Assembly: GCA_946496115.1 (NCBI GenBank)
Contig: CAMMFK010000037.1
Location: 1 to 14,811 of the forward strand
Direction of reading: 5' to 3'
Source: an uncultured Clostridium sp.
Lineage (GTDB): Bacteria; Bacillota; Clostridia; TANB77; CAG-508
DNA: 14,811 nt
Position numbers and translations under genes: made by a program. Below are positions 1 to 6,533 of this stretch, piece by piece (the first letter of the stretch is position 1; each line of letters begins with the position of its first letter). Below the pieces are notes generated by a model. That model was not told where the DNA came from, made no database searches, and saw nothing but the letters and a program-made list of their open reading frames with translations.

Positions 1-65
1 ATTTTTTGGGGAACAATTTTTGCGATTATTGTGTTTTCAATTCCTATAATATTTTTATCTTTCAA
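1..65 (-). CDS. Partial phage protein, N-terminus only
   Basis: The reading frame opens at a TTG start (63-65) and runs off the left edge after 21 codons, beginning MKDKNIIGIENTI. A GGAGG at 75-79 sits 9 nt upstream of the TTG, which supports this start; no ATG is better placed. It follows the 61-aa gene by 20 nt in the same operon. Too little is visible to name a family. Its reality rests on the ribosome binding site and the uninterrupted frame. Confidence 0.55.
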   Translation of the reverse strand, partial: MKDKNIIGIENTIIAKIVPQK

Positions 66-85
66 AAAATTATTCCTCCAATTCT

Positions 86-271
86 TTAAATACTAATTAA
101 AGTACAAGTCATCAATCTTTTATTAAATTCTTTTTTAGTAAATTCCATATTTTCATTAAAATTTTCTATATTTCTAAATCCGTCATTGTCTAATATTTTT
201 ATTCCTTCATTTATTGCTAGTAATTCACACCAAACTTTATATGTATGTTTTTCTTGCATATTTTGTTCCAT
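86..271 (-). CDS. Small phage hypothetical protein (61 aa)
   Basis: A 61-residue charged, soluble protein with no membrane segment and no motif I recognise. The ATG is preceded by a strong GAAAGGAG at good spacing. It is separated from the upstream zinc-ribbon gene by about 98 nt, one of the longer gaps in this crowded operon, so it may have some expression of its own. Function unknown. Confidence 0.6.
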   Translation of the reverse strand: MEQNMQEKHTYKVWCELLAINEGIKILDNDGFRNIENFNENMEFTKKEFNKRLMTCTLISI

Positions 272-369
272 AATTTATTCTCCTTTCTCTTTTGCTTTTT
301 TAAATGTTGTTTTATGCAATCTTTAAATTTTCTTTTCCTATATATCTAATTTTAAAATCCTCTTGATAG

Positions 370-591
370 TTATTCCTCATTTAATAAAACTGAACAAGGA
401 CAATCAAAATCCCATTTACTTTTCTTTCCACATTTTGAACATTTAAAATATACGAAATCTGTATCTTTTATTAAGCTATTACTACTTATTAATTCATTTC
501 CACAACTACAATAGCAAAAACAAGTTTGACCTTTTTTAAATCGTTTCTCTTCAAATTTTTGTCTTTCTGTTTTTTTAAATATACTAAACAA
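370..591 (-). CDS. Small zinc-ribbon protein, TTG start
   Basis: A 73-aa protein with cysteine clusters CFCYCSCG (about residues 24-31) and CSKCGKKS (about 51-58), then a C-terminal CPC. The pattern suggests a zinc ribbon, likely binding nucleic acid or protein. The start is TTG at 589-591: AAGGAG at 600-605 lies 8 nt upstream and no ATG is nearby. The ribosome binding site is inside the end of the upstream 50-aa gene, whose TGA stop is 5 nt before this TTG, so the two are probably translationally coupled. The precise role is unknown. Confidence 0.7.
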   Translation of the reverse strand: MFSIFKKTERQKFEEKRFKKGQTCFCYCSCGNELISSNSLIKDTDFVYFKCSKCGKKSKWDFDCPCSVLLNEE

Positions 592-596
592 TTAAA

Positions 597-749
597 TCAC
601 TCCTTCTTTGCTTTTCTTTTAGGTTTTGTTATTTCTAAATAATATTTATGATTATATTCCTTTCTATTTTCGATTTTAGTTTTTGCATTATATTTATCAC
701 ATTCACATTCTAAGACCTTAACAAATAACTTGTATTCTTCTGATAACAT
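597..749 (-). CDS. Small basic phage protein (50 aa)
   Basis: Read directly between two longer genes. ATG at 747-749, GAGGAGG at 757-763 with 7-nt spacing, and a TGA stop at 597-599. The product starts MLSEEYKLFVKVLECECDKY and ends in a lysine-rich tail (PKRKAKKE). It carries a CEC pair near residue 15. It overlaps nothing and fills the gap between the winged-helix-like gene and the zinc-ribbon gene almost exactly, as expected in a phage operon. Family not recognised. Confidence 0.7.
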   Translation of the reverse strand: MLSEEYKLFVKVLECECDKYNAKTKIENRKEYNHKYYLEITKPKRKAKKE

Positions 750-751
750 AG

Positions 752-994
752 TTATTCCTCCTCTAAAAGTTTTTTAAAATACTCTAATTTTTTCTTAGAA
801 ACAATACTCCTTGGTTCATTAAATTTTAATTCTATTACTCCTCTTTCTATTAATTCTCCTAAAACACCTATTGCTAAATAGTTATCTATATATCCTGAGC
901 TATATCCTAATTCATGTTTAAAATTTGATACGCATTTTATTCCTTCTAATTGACTTACACTTTCTAATATTTTTGTTATTTTATTTGTATTCAA
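752..994 (-). CDS. Small winged-helix-like phage protein, paralog of the gene at 14318-14551
   Basis: An 80-aa protein with a TTG start (992-994), supported by GAGGAG at 1003-1008, 8 nt upstream. It is clearly related to the protein at 14318-14551: both contain NFKHELGY (about residues 24-31), then YI followed by a YLA block, then a conserved VL.ELI segment. The predicted helical layout and conserved core would fit a small DNA-binding or adaptor fold, but this is inference. The two copies lie near opposite ends of the module. A K-rich segment before the C-terminus is present here and shortened in the other copy. Confidence 0.75.
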   Translation of the reverse strand: MNTNKITKILESVSQLEGIKCVSNFKHELGYSSGYIDNYLAIGVLGELIERGVIELKFNEPRSIVSKKKLEYFKKLLEEE

Positions 995-999
995 TTAAA

Positions 1000-1260
1000 T
1001 CACTCCTCTATCCAACCTAATTCTTTACGTTCTAAATTTATTGCTTTTAATTCTTTCATGTCTAAATATTTTCCAAAAGTAATTCCAGTATCAAAATTAT
1101 AATTTTCAACATGAATATATTTGTCTAATTTGCAAAATCTTATTTTTTCTTGAATTTTATCTCCATTAGTAAAGCTATATATTTTGTTAAAATCTATATT
1201 ATATTTATCTTCTAATTTTTTATATCCTAATTCTTTAAATAATTTGTCCGCTTCACTCAT
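1000..1260 (-). CDS. Phage hypothetical protein (86 aa)
   Basis: An 86-aa protein starting MSEADKLFKELGYKK and ending in a KELGW segment. This arrangement (LF.ELGY at the N-terminus, a beta-rich middle, then ELKAIN...ELGW at the C-terminus) resembles a small family common in phages of Bacillota with no assigned function. ATG start with AGGAG about 9 nt upstream; that motif overlaps the stop of the preceding 59-aa gene. Its TGA lies 5 nt before the TTG of the next gene. Confidence 0.75.
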   Translation of the reverse strand: MSEADKLFKELGYKKLEDKYNIDFNKIYSFTNGDKIQEKIRFCKLDKYIHVENYNFDTGITFGKYLDMKELKAINLERKELGWIEE

Positions 1261-1271
1261 CTAATCATCTC

Positions 1272-1451
1272 CTAACCTAATTGATAATACATAATATAAC
1301 TTGAATTAATATATTCTACTGTACCATAATTATTTATTTTTATTACTTCATTTTCTTTTATTTTATTTGCTAACTCTGTTTCATTTTCAGCGTTTAATAT
1401 AAGGATATTCTCAAATGTAAAGTCCATTGTTTTCATATATTTTGCTTTCAT
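1272..1451 (-). CDS. Small phage hypothetical protein (59 aa)
   Basis: Start ATG at 1449-1451 with AAAGGAG just upstream; stop TAG at 1272-1274. The product begins MKAKYMKTMDFTFENILILN and looks like a small alpha/beta protein with no cysteines or membrane segment. The stop overlaps the ribosome binding site of the next gene, so the two are tightly coupled. Upstream are two direct repeats (1461-1470 and 1482-1491) that could affect its expression. Function unknown. Confidence 0.7.
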   Translation of the reverse strand: MKAKYMKTMDFTFENILILNAENETELANKIKENEVIKINNYGTVEYINSSYIMYYQLG

Positions 1452-1460
1452 ATTTTCTCC

Positions 1461-1491
1461 TTTACGGTTTTTTTATAGTTGTTTACGGTTT
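1461..1491. repeat. Pair of 10-bp direct repeats, 21-bp period
   Basis: TTTACGGTTT occurs at 1461-1470 and again at 1482-1491 on the + strand. On the coding strand this is AAACCGTAAA twice, with the second copy running into the ribosome binding site of the 59-aa gene. The 21-bp period is two turns of B-DNA, which would put both copies on one face of the helix. It lies in a 48-nt gap between genes, large for this operon. It could be an operator or an mRNA-binding site; chance in AT-rich DNA is also possible. Confidence 0.4.
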
Positions 1492-1499
1492 AATATTAT

Positions 1500-1634
1500 T
1501 TAATTTCTATCTAATTTACTCTTAAAATAAGGTTTTTCTTCTGTGTTATAACATAAACTTGAATTAGGACATTTCATTGTTTTTTTATTTATACATATAT
1601 CACAGCTAAAATTTGTATTTTTCCCGTTTTTCAT
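1500..1634 (-). CDS. Small cysteine-rich phage protein (44 aa)
   Basis: ATG at 1632-1634, GAAGGG upstream, stop TAA at 1500-1502. The 44-aa product has four cysteines in a CDIC ... CPNSSLC arrangement (residues 11-28) followed by a PYFK motif. This fits a tiny zinc-binding fold and resembles a recurrent small phage protein with that same signature. It is third in a row of short cysteine-rich genes. Role unknown. Confidence 0.75.
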   Translation of the reverse strand: MKNGKNTNFSCDICINKKTMKCPNSSLCYNTEEKPYFKSKLDRN

Positions 1635-1635
1635 A

Positions 1636-1794
1636 CTATCCCTTCTTTCTTAATTCGTCATTATATTTTTCTCTCCAATTTTTTATTGCTTGTATAAAAT
1701 TATTGCATCTATATACTCCGGTAAAGCTTTCTAATTCTAACTTATTACAACCTAAGCAGTAATGACATAATTTGTTTTTTTCTATTTCTTTCAT
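1636..1794 (-). CDS. Small cysteine-rich phage protein (52 aa)
   Basis: ATG at 1792-1794 with AAGGAG upstream (the upstream gene's stop overlaps that motif); stop TAG at 1636-1638, one base before the next gene's start. The protein begins MKEIEKNKLCHYCLGCNKLE and has CHYCLGC (residues 10-16) plus Cys30, a possible four-cysteine zinc knuckle. The C-terminal half is a basic helix ending RKKG. No firm family. Confidence 0.7.
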   Translation of the reverse strand: MKEIEKNKLCHYCLGCNKLELESFTGVYRCNNFIQAIKNWREKYNDELRKKG

Positions 1795-1803
1795 ATATTC
1801 TCC

Positions 1804-1926
1804 TTATTCTTCATACCATTCACAATCTTGACAATCACAAAAACAATCTTCTCCAAATTCTTCTCTTAATTTTTCTAATTCTTCATAATCATCAATATAA
1901 CATTTAAAATATTCACAATATCCCAT
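1804..1926 (-). CDS. Acidic cysteine-rich microprotein (40 aa)
   Basis: ATG at 1924-1926, AGGAAG upstream, stop TAA at 1804-1806. A 40-aa acidic peptide with six cysteines: C4, C9, then the cluster CFCDCQDC (28-35). The rest is rich in Glu and Asp. Metal binding is likely. The stop overlaps the ribosome binding site of the 52-aa gene. Function unknown; the acidity would also fit a protein that mimics DNA or RNA, but that is speculation. Confidence 0.65.
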   Translation of the reverse strand: MGYCEYFKCYIDDYEELEKLREEFGEDCFCDCQDCEWYEE

Positions 1927-1930
1927 AATA

Positions 1931-2107
1931 TTAATCACTTCCTAACAATATTCTTTCTATTAGTTCATCATATTTTTTCACTTTTTCTAAATCTCCCTGT
2001 TGTTCCCAATAATTTCTTGCTTTTTTAAGTTCAGCAATATTATAATGTTTAAATTCATCGCCACTTATTAATAATGGTATTGCATTACAAATAAATTCAT
2101 CATACAT
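1931..2107 (-). CDS. Small phage hypothetical protein (58 aa)
   Basis: ATG at 2105-2107 preceded by AGGAGG; stop TAA at 1931-1933. The product starts MYDEFICNAIPLLISGDEFK and has a helical second half rich in Lys and Glu (AELKKARNYWEQQGDLEKVK). No membrane segment or metal motif. Its stop is 4 nt before the start of the cysteine-rich 40-aa gene. Family unknown. Confidence 0.65.
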   Translation of the reverse strand: MYDEFICNAIPLLISGDEFKHYNIAELKKARNYWEQQGDLEKVKKYDELIERILLGSD

Positions 2108-2117
2108 ATTTTTCCTC

Positions 2118-2222
2118 CTAATCTATATGTGGTATATGATTATCATTTTCTTCAAATTCAAATATTGTATCTAAAACTTCATATCCTATTTCTATTATAG
2201 GTTCTATTATATCTCTTAACAT
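2118..2222 (-). CDS. Acidic microprotein (34 aa)
   Basis: ATG at 2220-2222, GAGGA upstream, stop TAG at 2118-2120 overlapping the ribosome binding site of the next gene. The peptide begins MLRDIIEPIIEIGYEVLDTI and is an acidic, amphipathic helix with an FEFEEND tail. It fills the space between two genes exactly. Possibly an inhibitor or adaptor peptide, but nothing in the sequence proves a role. Confidence 0.55.
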   Translation of the reverse strand: MLRDIIEPIIEIGYEVLDTIFEFEENDNHIPHID

Positions 2223-2223
2223 T

Positions 2224-2415
2224 TTATTCCTCACTTTCTATTAAATACTTTATAAATCTATCTCTTGTATCTGGTTCTTTTTCTTCTAAATAATTCCATA
2301 AATCATCATAAGCTTTTATTAAAATTTTCATACTTTCTTTCAATTCTATCTCAGAATTATTATAATTTCCTGATATAAAATCTTTCTGCATTTTTATTGC
2401 TTCTGATACTTTCAT
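2224..2415 (-). CDS. Small helical phage protein (63 aa)
   Basis: A 63-aa soluble protein starting MKVSEAIKMQKDFISGNYNN, predicted helical, with an acidic C-terminus. ATG preceded by AAAGGAG at good spacing. It follows the excisionase-like gene by about a dozen bases and is probably on the same transcript from the promoter at 2618-2646. Function unknown. Confidence 0.65.
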   Translation of the reverse strand: MKVSEAIKMQKDFISGNYNNSEIELKESMKILIKAYDDLWNYLEEKEPDTRDRFIKYLIESEE

Positions 2416-2427
2416 AATGTCTCCTTT

Positions 2428-2595
2428 TTATTTTTTAGTATTATTCTTCATCCAAGTTTTTATTTCTTCTAAATCAAATCTAACTGAACCATTGTCAGCA
2501 GATGTTTTATAATATGGCATACCATAATCCATCATTCTTTCTACTGTTCTGATACTTATATTAAAATATTCAGCTAATTGTTTTTTATCTAACAT
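2428..2595 (-). CDS. Excisionase/MerR-like helix-turn-helix protein (55 aa)
   Basis: The protein starts MLDKKQLAEYFNISIRTVER and shows the short helix-turn-helix followed by a wing (NGSVRFDLEEIKTWM) typical of excisionase and HTH_17 type DNA-binding proteins. The frame is open further upstream, but the ATG at 2593-2595 is chosen because AAAGGAGGT lies just before it. The upstream extension would also cover the promoter -10 and -35 region. It is the first gene after a near-consensus promoter, so it may be a regulator of this module or an excisionase. The family assignment is fairly safe; the exact role is not. Confidence 0.8.
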   Translation of the reverse strand: MLDKKQLAEYFNISIRTVERMMDYGMPYYKTSADNGSVRFDLEEIKTWMKNNTKK

Positions 2596-2617
2596 TCTTA
2601 CCTCCTTTCTGTCCATA

Positions 2618-2646
2618 ATTGTATATAAACTTTCATAAATTGTCAA
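2618..2646 (-). promoter_or_regulatory. Near-consensus sigma-70/SigA promoter
   Basis: On the minus strand: -35 TTGACA (2641-2646, 6/6), a 17-nt spacer, and -10 TACAAT (2618-2623, 5/6). It sits just upstream of the excisionase-like gene, with a short leader before its AAAGGAGGT. It probably drives the leftward run of small genes. Confidence 0.8.
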
Positions 2647-2673
2647 TAGTTTTTATCAAAAAATATTATTTTT

Positions 2674-4464
2674 TTATTCATCTTTTTTTAAATGTATAAT
2701 TACATAGTAACTTTTTATTCCATTTACACTTGTTTTCGTATAATTTTTGCCTTGAGAATTTTTTCCAATATATCCTTTTTTTAGCCAATCTTTCATTGTT
2801 TTTTTAAAGCTAAATCCATTTTTAGATAATAATTCTTCCAATTTATGTTTATTTATAGTTATTTCGTAATTACTTATCTGACCCCAAAATTCTCCTACTC
2901 CATTATATCCAAATTCAATTGGATTTGTACTATTACAATCTATAATTGAAAATCTTGATTTATTTAATGTACATTCATCTAATACAGTTTCATATGCTCT
3001 TTGCGATACATCTATTTCTTCTTTTGTAAACATGTATTCTTTTACATCTTCTGGTTCTAAAGGTTTCTCTTTTGTAAAAATAAACTCACATGCTAACATA
3101 TCTGCAAGTAAAATTAAAGCCATGTTTAAAGCTTGCTTCTCTTCAGTATTTGATATTTTCATTAATTCTTCATATTCATTTTTATAAATTATACTTAAGC
3201 TTTTATTATCAATTGTTTTTAAATTTTCTACAAATATTTTCCCTCCAAAACCATAATTGTTTGTTATAATGTCTACAACTTCACTACCATTTTTTATAAT
3301 CTTTCCGTCTGAATTTATTTCAATTAATCTGTTTAAAGTTCCACCACCAGAATTATAGTTGCTTGCAGAATGTTCACCTGTCATTATAAAGGCATTATTC
3401 CAAACTTTATTTTTTTCTATTCCACCATCTGCTCTAGCTTTTCCTCTGTCTATTCCTTCTGTTATATTCATAATCAATTTGTTTACATCTCCACGATATG
3501 TTTCTAATTCATCACAAAACATAGGAATATCTGAAAAAAAATTAGCTGTTCTATAATAAAAATTATCAGTATTATTAAGTGTAAACATTAAATCCCCTGA
3601 AGTTGGTCTGCCCCAAATAGACATTGCACTCATTCCAGCAACTGTTTTTCCATCGCCAGTAGTTCCCCATAGCATAGTGACAAATGGTTTTTTATTTAGC
3701 TTTCTTAGTAATACACTTGCAAAACTAGTAGCATGTAATATCTTTACTATTTTGTTTTTTCTTATTTCATACATTTTATTTAACCATAATTCATAATTAC
3801 CTTTTTCACAAACAGAATTAAAAGAGTTCCTAAAATTATCTTCTCCATCAAATTCTACTTTTTTATCATATGGAATAAAATCTTGACCACACCAACCTAA
3901 TCTACTAATTGATATTTTTTTATCTAAAATATCTCTATTTAAATTTATTGTTTCTTGTAAATACTTTACTAATAAAGAAGCATTACTTGTTGAAACATCT
4001 ACACCTTTTTGAGTTAAATTAACTATTTTCCCATTGTGCATTAATGTAAGTCTATCTGCAATAAATGTTTTCCATTCTCCATCTTTTAAAAATGCACATT
4101 TTATAGTTTCTTTATCTTCTTCAATATTTTCATATATAGCAATAGGCTCTATTAATTGAGAACATACTTTTTTATTTTGCATACTATAAATATTATTTTC
4201 TTTAATATAATATTCTCCGCCTAACAATTTAGGAATTGGTGCATCTTTTCCAAAATCTAATGTATTATACTTGTTTAAATATATTTTTTTATATGTTTCA
4301 TACTTTGATATAAATTTAGTCTTTTTCTTTAATTCAGTTGCTATAGTATATAATTCTTCTTCTGCTATTTGTCTTTTTTTATGATCTTCTATCTTTAATA
4401 CTTTTTCAAATATTTCGGTATCTAAAATATTATTTTCATTGATTTCATGCCTATCTAAAATCAT
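2674..4464 (-). CDS. DUF927-type phage replication ATPase (helicase/primase-associated, 596 aa)
   Basis: The largest gene here. The protein has the DUF927 signature: SRLGWCGQDFIPYD at 187-200, then a P-loop GTTGDGKT at 267-274 leading into an SIWG motif. A Walker B-like MFCDEL follows at 315-320, a sensor-like IMTGEHSASN at 360-369, and an arginine-containing GGGTLNRL at 373-380. Family members act as ATP-driven helicase-like proteins in phage and plasmid replication. The C-terminal part (about 530-596) resembles a small DNA-binding tail. ATG at 4464, AGGAGG 9 nt upstream overlapping the stop of the preceding gene. It contains no in-frame CGG codon over 596 codons. Probably the central replication protein of this module. 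Confidence 0.85.
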   Translation of the reverse strand: MILDRHEINENNILDTEIFEKVLKIEDHKKRQIAEEELYTIATELKKKTKFISKYETYKKIYLNKYNTLDFGKDAPIPKLLGGEYYIKENNIYSMQNKKVCSQLIEPIAIYENIEEDKETIKCAFLKDGEWKTFIADRLTLMHNGKIVNLTQKGVDVSTSNASLLVKYLQETINLNRDILDKKISISRLGWCGQDFIPYDKKVEFDGEDNFRNSFNSVCEKGNYELWLNKMYEIRKNKIVKILHATSFASVLLRKLNKKPFVTMLWGTTGDGKTVAGMSAMSIWGRPTSGDLMFTLNNTDNFYYRTANFFSDIPMFCDELETYRGDVNKLIMNITEGIDRGKARADGGIEKNKVWNNAFIMTGEHSASNYNSGGGTLNRLIEINSDGKIIKNGSEVVDIITNNYGFGGKIFVENLKTIDNKSLSIIYKNEYEELMKISNTEEKQALNMALILLADMLACEFIFTKEKPLEPEDVKEYMFTKEEIDVSQRAYETVLDECTLNKSRFSIIDCNSTNPIEFGYNGVGEFWGQISNYEITINKHKLEELLSKNGFSFKKTMKDWLKKGYIGKNSQGKNYTKTSVNGIKSYYVIIHLKKDE

Positions 4465-4477
4465 TTATTTTATCCTC

Positions 4478-4708
4478 CTATTCTTTTGTTTTTATAAAAT
4501 ATTTATTTAATAATAGGGGCACTTTTTCATGAGACAAAGGAATTCCAAAACATATACTTATTATTCCTTTAGCTGTCAATTCTGAACAATTTCTATTGCC
4601 GTTTAAGATACTACTTACAAATCCATAATTTAAACCTAAAATTTCTTTATAATATTTTGTTCTATATTTTTTTACTGTTTTTGCAAATTCTTCTGTTATC
4701 TTATACAT
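4478..4708 (-). CDS. Small Cro/XRE-like DNA-binding protein (76 aa)
   Basis: A 76-aa protein in which ILGLNYGFVSSILNGNRNCS (about residues 23-42) looks like helices 2 and 3 of a Cro-type helix-turn-helix. The remainder is helical. ATG with AGGAGG at 4715-4720, 6 nt upstream. Its TAG overlaps the ribosome binding site of the DUF927 gene, so the two are coupled. A 10-codon open frame with its own ribosome binding site precedes it. It probably regulates transcription or assists replication initiation; neither is shown. Confidence 0.55.
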   Translation of the reverse strand: MYKITEEFAKTVKKYRTKYYKEILGLNYGFVSSILNGNRNCSELTAKGIISICFGIPLSHEKVPLLLNKYFIKTKE

Positions 4709-4720
4709 TTTATTCCTCCT

Positions 4721-4753
4721 TTATATTTTTTTTAAATTTATTAATTTTATCAT
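4721..4753 (-). CDS. Possible 10-aa leader peptide
   Basis: ATG at 4751-4753 encodes MIKLINLKKI and stops at TAA 4721-4723, directly against the AGGAGG of the next gene. GAGGTG at 4758-4763 precedes it, but with only 4-nt spacing. The arrangement would let ribosomes feed into the Cro-like gene. It could be chance in AT-rich DNA. Confidence 0.25.
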   Translation of the reverse strand: MIKLINLKKI

Positions 4754-4763
4754 TTTACACCTC

Positions 4764-5372
4764 TTATATCCATCTTATTATTGGTTCACTTTTAAAACCT
4801 TTTTGCCAAATAAACCAACAATAACATGTTGCACTGCTCATTTTTTTACTCATTTCTCCATTTATATAACAAGCTTGTCTTGAACTATTTACATAAATAT
4901 ATTTTGGTGGATATTTTTTGAATAATTTTATTCTACTTTGCCCTTCTAAAAATTGTATTTTTAAAAACATAATTGTATAGTATCCATCTGCTTGTATTTC
5001 TAAAGCTTTTTCTACAAATTCTTTAGCATATTTATAAGGTGGATTTGTTAAAATATCTTTTTTTACATTTTTATCTTTTATTTTTAAAAAATCTATTCCT
5101 CCTAGTCCAAATCCTCTATCTATTAAATCATTACTTATTACATTATATCCTTTATTTAATAATACTTTACTTAGGTGTCCTTCACCACATGCACATTCCC
5201 AAATATCATTATGTAATTCAATTTTATCTTCTTTTAGTTTTTTTAAAAATATTTCTAATGAATTAGGATCAGTAGCATAATAATCATTTTTCTCTCTATC
5301 TTTTTCAGTATGATTACTTGCTCCTAATGTTACAAAAGTACTTTTTAAATTTCCATTCCAATCTTTATTCAT
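4764..5372 (-). CDS. Phage SAM-dependent DNA methyltransferase-like protein (202 aa)
   Basis: The N-terminal stretch FVTLGASNHTEKDREKNDYY (residues 13-32) followed by ATDP is characteristic of a phage methyltransferase family. Motif I for S-adenosylmethionine binding is ECACGEGHLS (59-68), and the catalytic NPPY (110-113) marks an N6-adenine or related amino-methyltransferase. At 202 aa it is a compact form without a target-recognition domain. Likely roles are protecting phage DNA from host restriction or marking origins; no partner nuclease is adjacent. ATG with GAGG 9 nt upstream; that motif lies in the end of the frameshifted membrane gene, whose TAG is one base before this start. Confidence 0.8.
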   Translation of the reverse strand: MNKDWNGNLKSTFVTLGASNHTEKDREKNDYYATDPNSLEIFLKKLKEDKIELHNDIWECACGEGHLSKVLLNKGYNVISNDLIDRGFGLGGIDFLKIKDKNVKKDILTNPPYKYAKEFVEKALEIQADGYYTIMFLKIQFLEGQSRIKLFKKYPPKYIYVNSSRQACYINGEMSKKMSSATCYCWFIWQKGFKSEPIIRWI

Positions 5373-5373
5373 T

Positions 5374-5557
5374 CTATTTTGCCTCTATTTCTATAATATT
5401 ATTTTGTATTTCTTGTTGATGCTTTATTGAACTATTTATGCATAAATAACCTGCTATAAATCCGTATTAAAAATACACATATTAATATTATTGTGAGTTC
5501 TATATTATTTTCTTGCTTAAATATATCTTTATTATAAAATTTTACTTTATCTTTCAT
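5374..5557 (-). CDS. Small membrane protein split by a +1 frameshift at CGG (60 aa restored)
   Basis: ATG at 5555-5557 with GGAG upstream. The first frame encodes 31 residues, then an in-frame CGG (5462-5464), and ends at TAG 5432-5434. Skipping only the C continues through 29 codons to TAG at 5374-5376, one base before the methyltransferase start. The restored 60-aa protein has one membrane span, about ELTIILICVFLI then GFIAGYLCI (residues 20-40), a cytoplasmic N-terminus rich in charge, and a helical C-terminus. The shift falls in the middle of the span, at a glycine of a GxxxG pattern. Function unknown; a single-pass phage membrane accessory protein. Confidence 0.65.
5461..5464 (-). other. 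Candidate +1 recoding site CGGA (membrane protein)
   Basis: Coding-strand context TTA ATA CGG ATT in the first frame; the restored reading is TTA ATA (C) GGA TTT. The zero frame stops 9 codons after the CGG. One of five identical events in this window. Confidence 0.65.
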
Positions 5558-5572
5558 TTATATTACTCTCCT

Positions 5573-5899
5573 TTATTTTTCTGGCATTTCATATACTTTT
5601 GGTATATTAAATATATTAGGTTGTATATCCATTTGTCCTTGTAAAATTGCTGGTCCACCTTTTAATTCTAAATAACTACTATATTTTTTTATTATTTCTT
5701 GTAATACTTCTTTTGCTCTTTCTTCTGTATCATATTCTCCTAAAAAAGCACATATCATATTGTCTAATGTTTTTTCTGCTCTAATGCACCAACAATCTGG
5801 TTCTGTTGCAAATTCTTTTGAAATCCAAGTATCTATATATAATCTAAAAATTTCATTAAAGTTAAATATTTCTGATTTATCTTGACTTAATATTAACAT
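5573..5899 (-). CDS. Phage hypothetical protein (108 aa)
   Basis: A 108-aa protein starting MLILSQDKSEIFNFNEIFRL, which resembles a widespread phage family with an N-terminal beta region followed by a helix containing EERAKEVLQEII (about residues 60-71). No catalytic motif is visible. ATG with GAGGAGG upstream, within the end of the HNH gene. The stop is about 15 nt before the membrane gene's start. Function unknown. Confidence 0.7.
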   Translation of the reverse strand: MLILSQDKSEIFNFNEIFRLYIDTWISKEFATEPDCWCIRAEKTLDNMICAFLGEYDTEERAKEVLQEIIKKYSSYLELKGGPAILQGQMDIQPNIFNIPKVYEMPEK

Positions 5900-5902
5900 A
5901 TT

Positions 5903-6370
5903 TTATCTTTCCTCCTCAATTTCTTTTTTCCATTTTCTTTTTTCTTCTGCTCTATTATATTTTTTTCTTATTTCATCTGTTGTTTCTATAACAGGAATTT
6001 CTATAAAATTACTCATATCTATTTCAATACTTTTTTCTACAAGTGTTTGACCATTTACTATAATTCCTATATCTACTAATCTTTTATATTCTTGAAATAA
6101 TTCATTCATTTGTCTTTGTGCTTTATCTGATTGCTTATTAAACCATTCATGATTTTCTACACTTAATAATGCACCATTTTCTATTGTTGCTTTTCCGCCA
6201 TGTCTTTTTTCTCTTATATGATGATATGTTAGTTCTTTCATTCGTTTATATTGACTTTTGCTTTTATATCTACGAGGCTTTTTATCTTTTCTTAATTTTA
6301 ATTTATCAATAAAACATTCAGCTCCATATAATTCAATTAATCTTTCTTTTGCTTTTTTATTACTACTCAT
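5903..6370 (-). CDS. HNH-type phage protein (155 aa)
   Basis: A basic 155-aa protein with TYHHIREKRHGG (48-59), then ENGALL (64-69) and ENHEWF (72-77). This is the HH ... N ... H core of a compact HNH nuclease, with His50/His51, Asn65 and His74 as likely catalytic or metal-binding residues. No zinc-binding cysteine pairs are present. The lysine-rich flanks fit DNA binding. Phage HNH proteins of this type act as homing enzymes or helper nucleases; which applies here is unclear. ATG with AAAGGA upstream at slightly long spacing. The stop is 3 nt before the next gene. Confidence 0.7.
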   Translation of the reverse strand: MSSNKKAKERLIELYGAECFIDKLKLRKDKKPRRYKSKSQYKRMKELTYHHIREKRHGGKATIENGALLSVENHEWFNKQSDKAQRQMNELFQEYKRLVDIGIIVNGQTLVEKSIEIDMSNFIEIPVIETTDEIRKKYNRAEEKRKWKKEIEEER

Positions 6371-6408
6371 ATACGCCTATTCCTTTCTATGAGTTTCAAT
6401 TATTAAGC

Positions 6409-6531
6409 TTAATTATCTTCAAAATAATCTAATATTGCATTTGCTAATTCTTTTGCCTTATCTTCTTGTATTATTATTTGTAATCCGTCAAATGTTATTA
6501 TTACTTCTTCATCATTAAAATTAAATACCAT
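6409..6531 (-). CDS. Acidic microprotein (40 aa)
   Basis: ATG at 6529-6531, AAGGAG upstream overlapping the end of the YopX gene; stop TAA at 6409-6411. The peptide begins MVFNFNDEEVIITFDGLQII and ends ILDYFEDN, an acidic beta-then-helix layout. It lies 2 nt after the YopX stop, so coupling is likely. Family unknown. Confidence 0.65.
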   Translation of the reverse strand: MVFNFNDEEVIITFDGLQIIIQEDKAKELANAILDYFEDN

Positions 6532-6533
6532 CT

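Noticed and set aside
272..369. A 22-codon frame MRNNYQEDFKIRYIGKENLK.. with a possible second frameshift into DCIKQHLKKQK
   Set aside because: There is no ribosome binding site at its ATG, and the join would need a missing base in an A-rich run with no CGG. It may be a decayed gene but I cannot support it.
2658..2674. AT-only inverted repeat after the DUF927 gene as a terminator
   Set aside because: The stem has no G or C pairs and would be too weak to call an intrinsic terminator.
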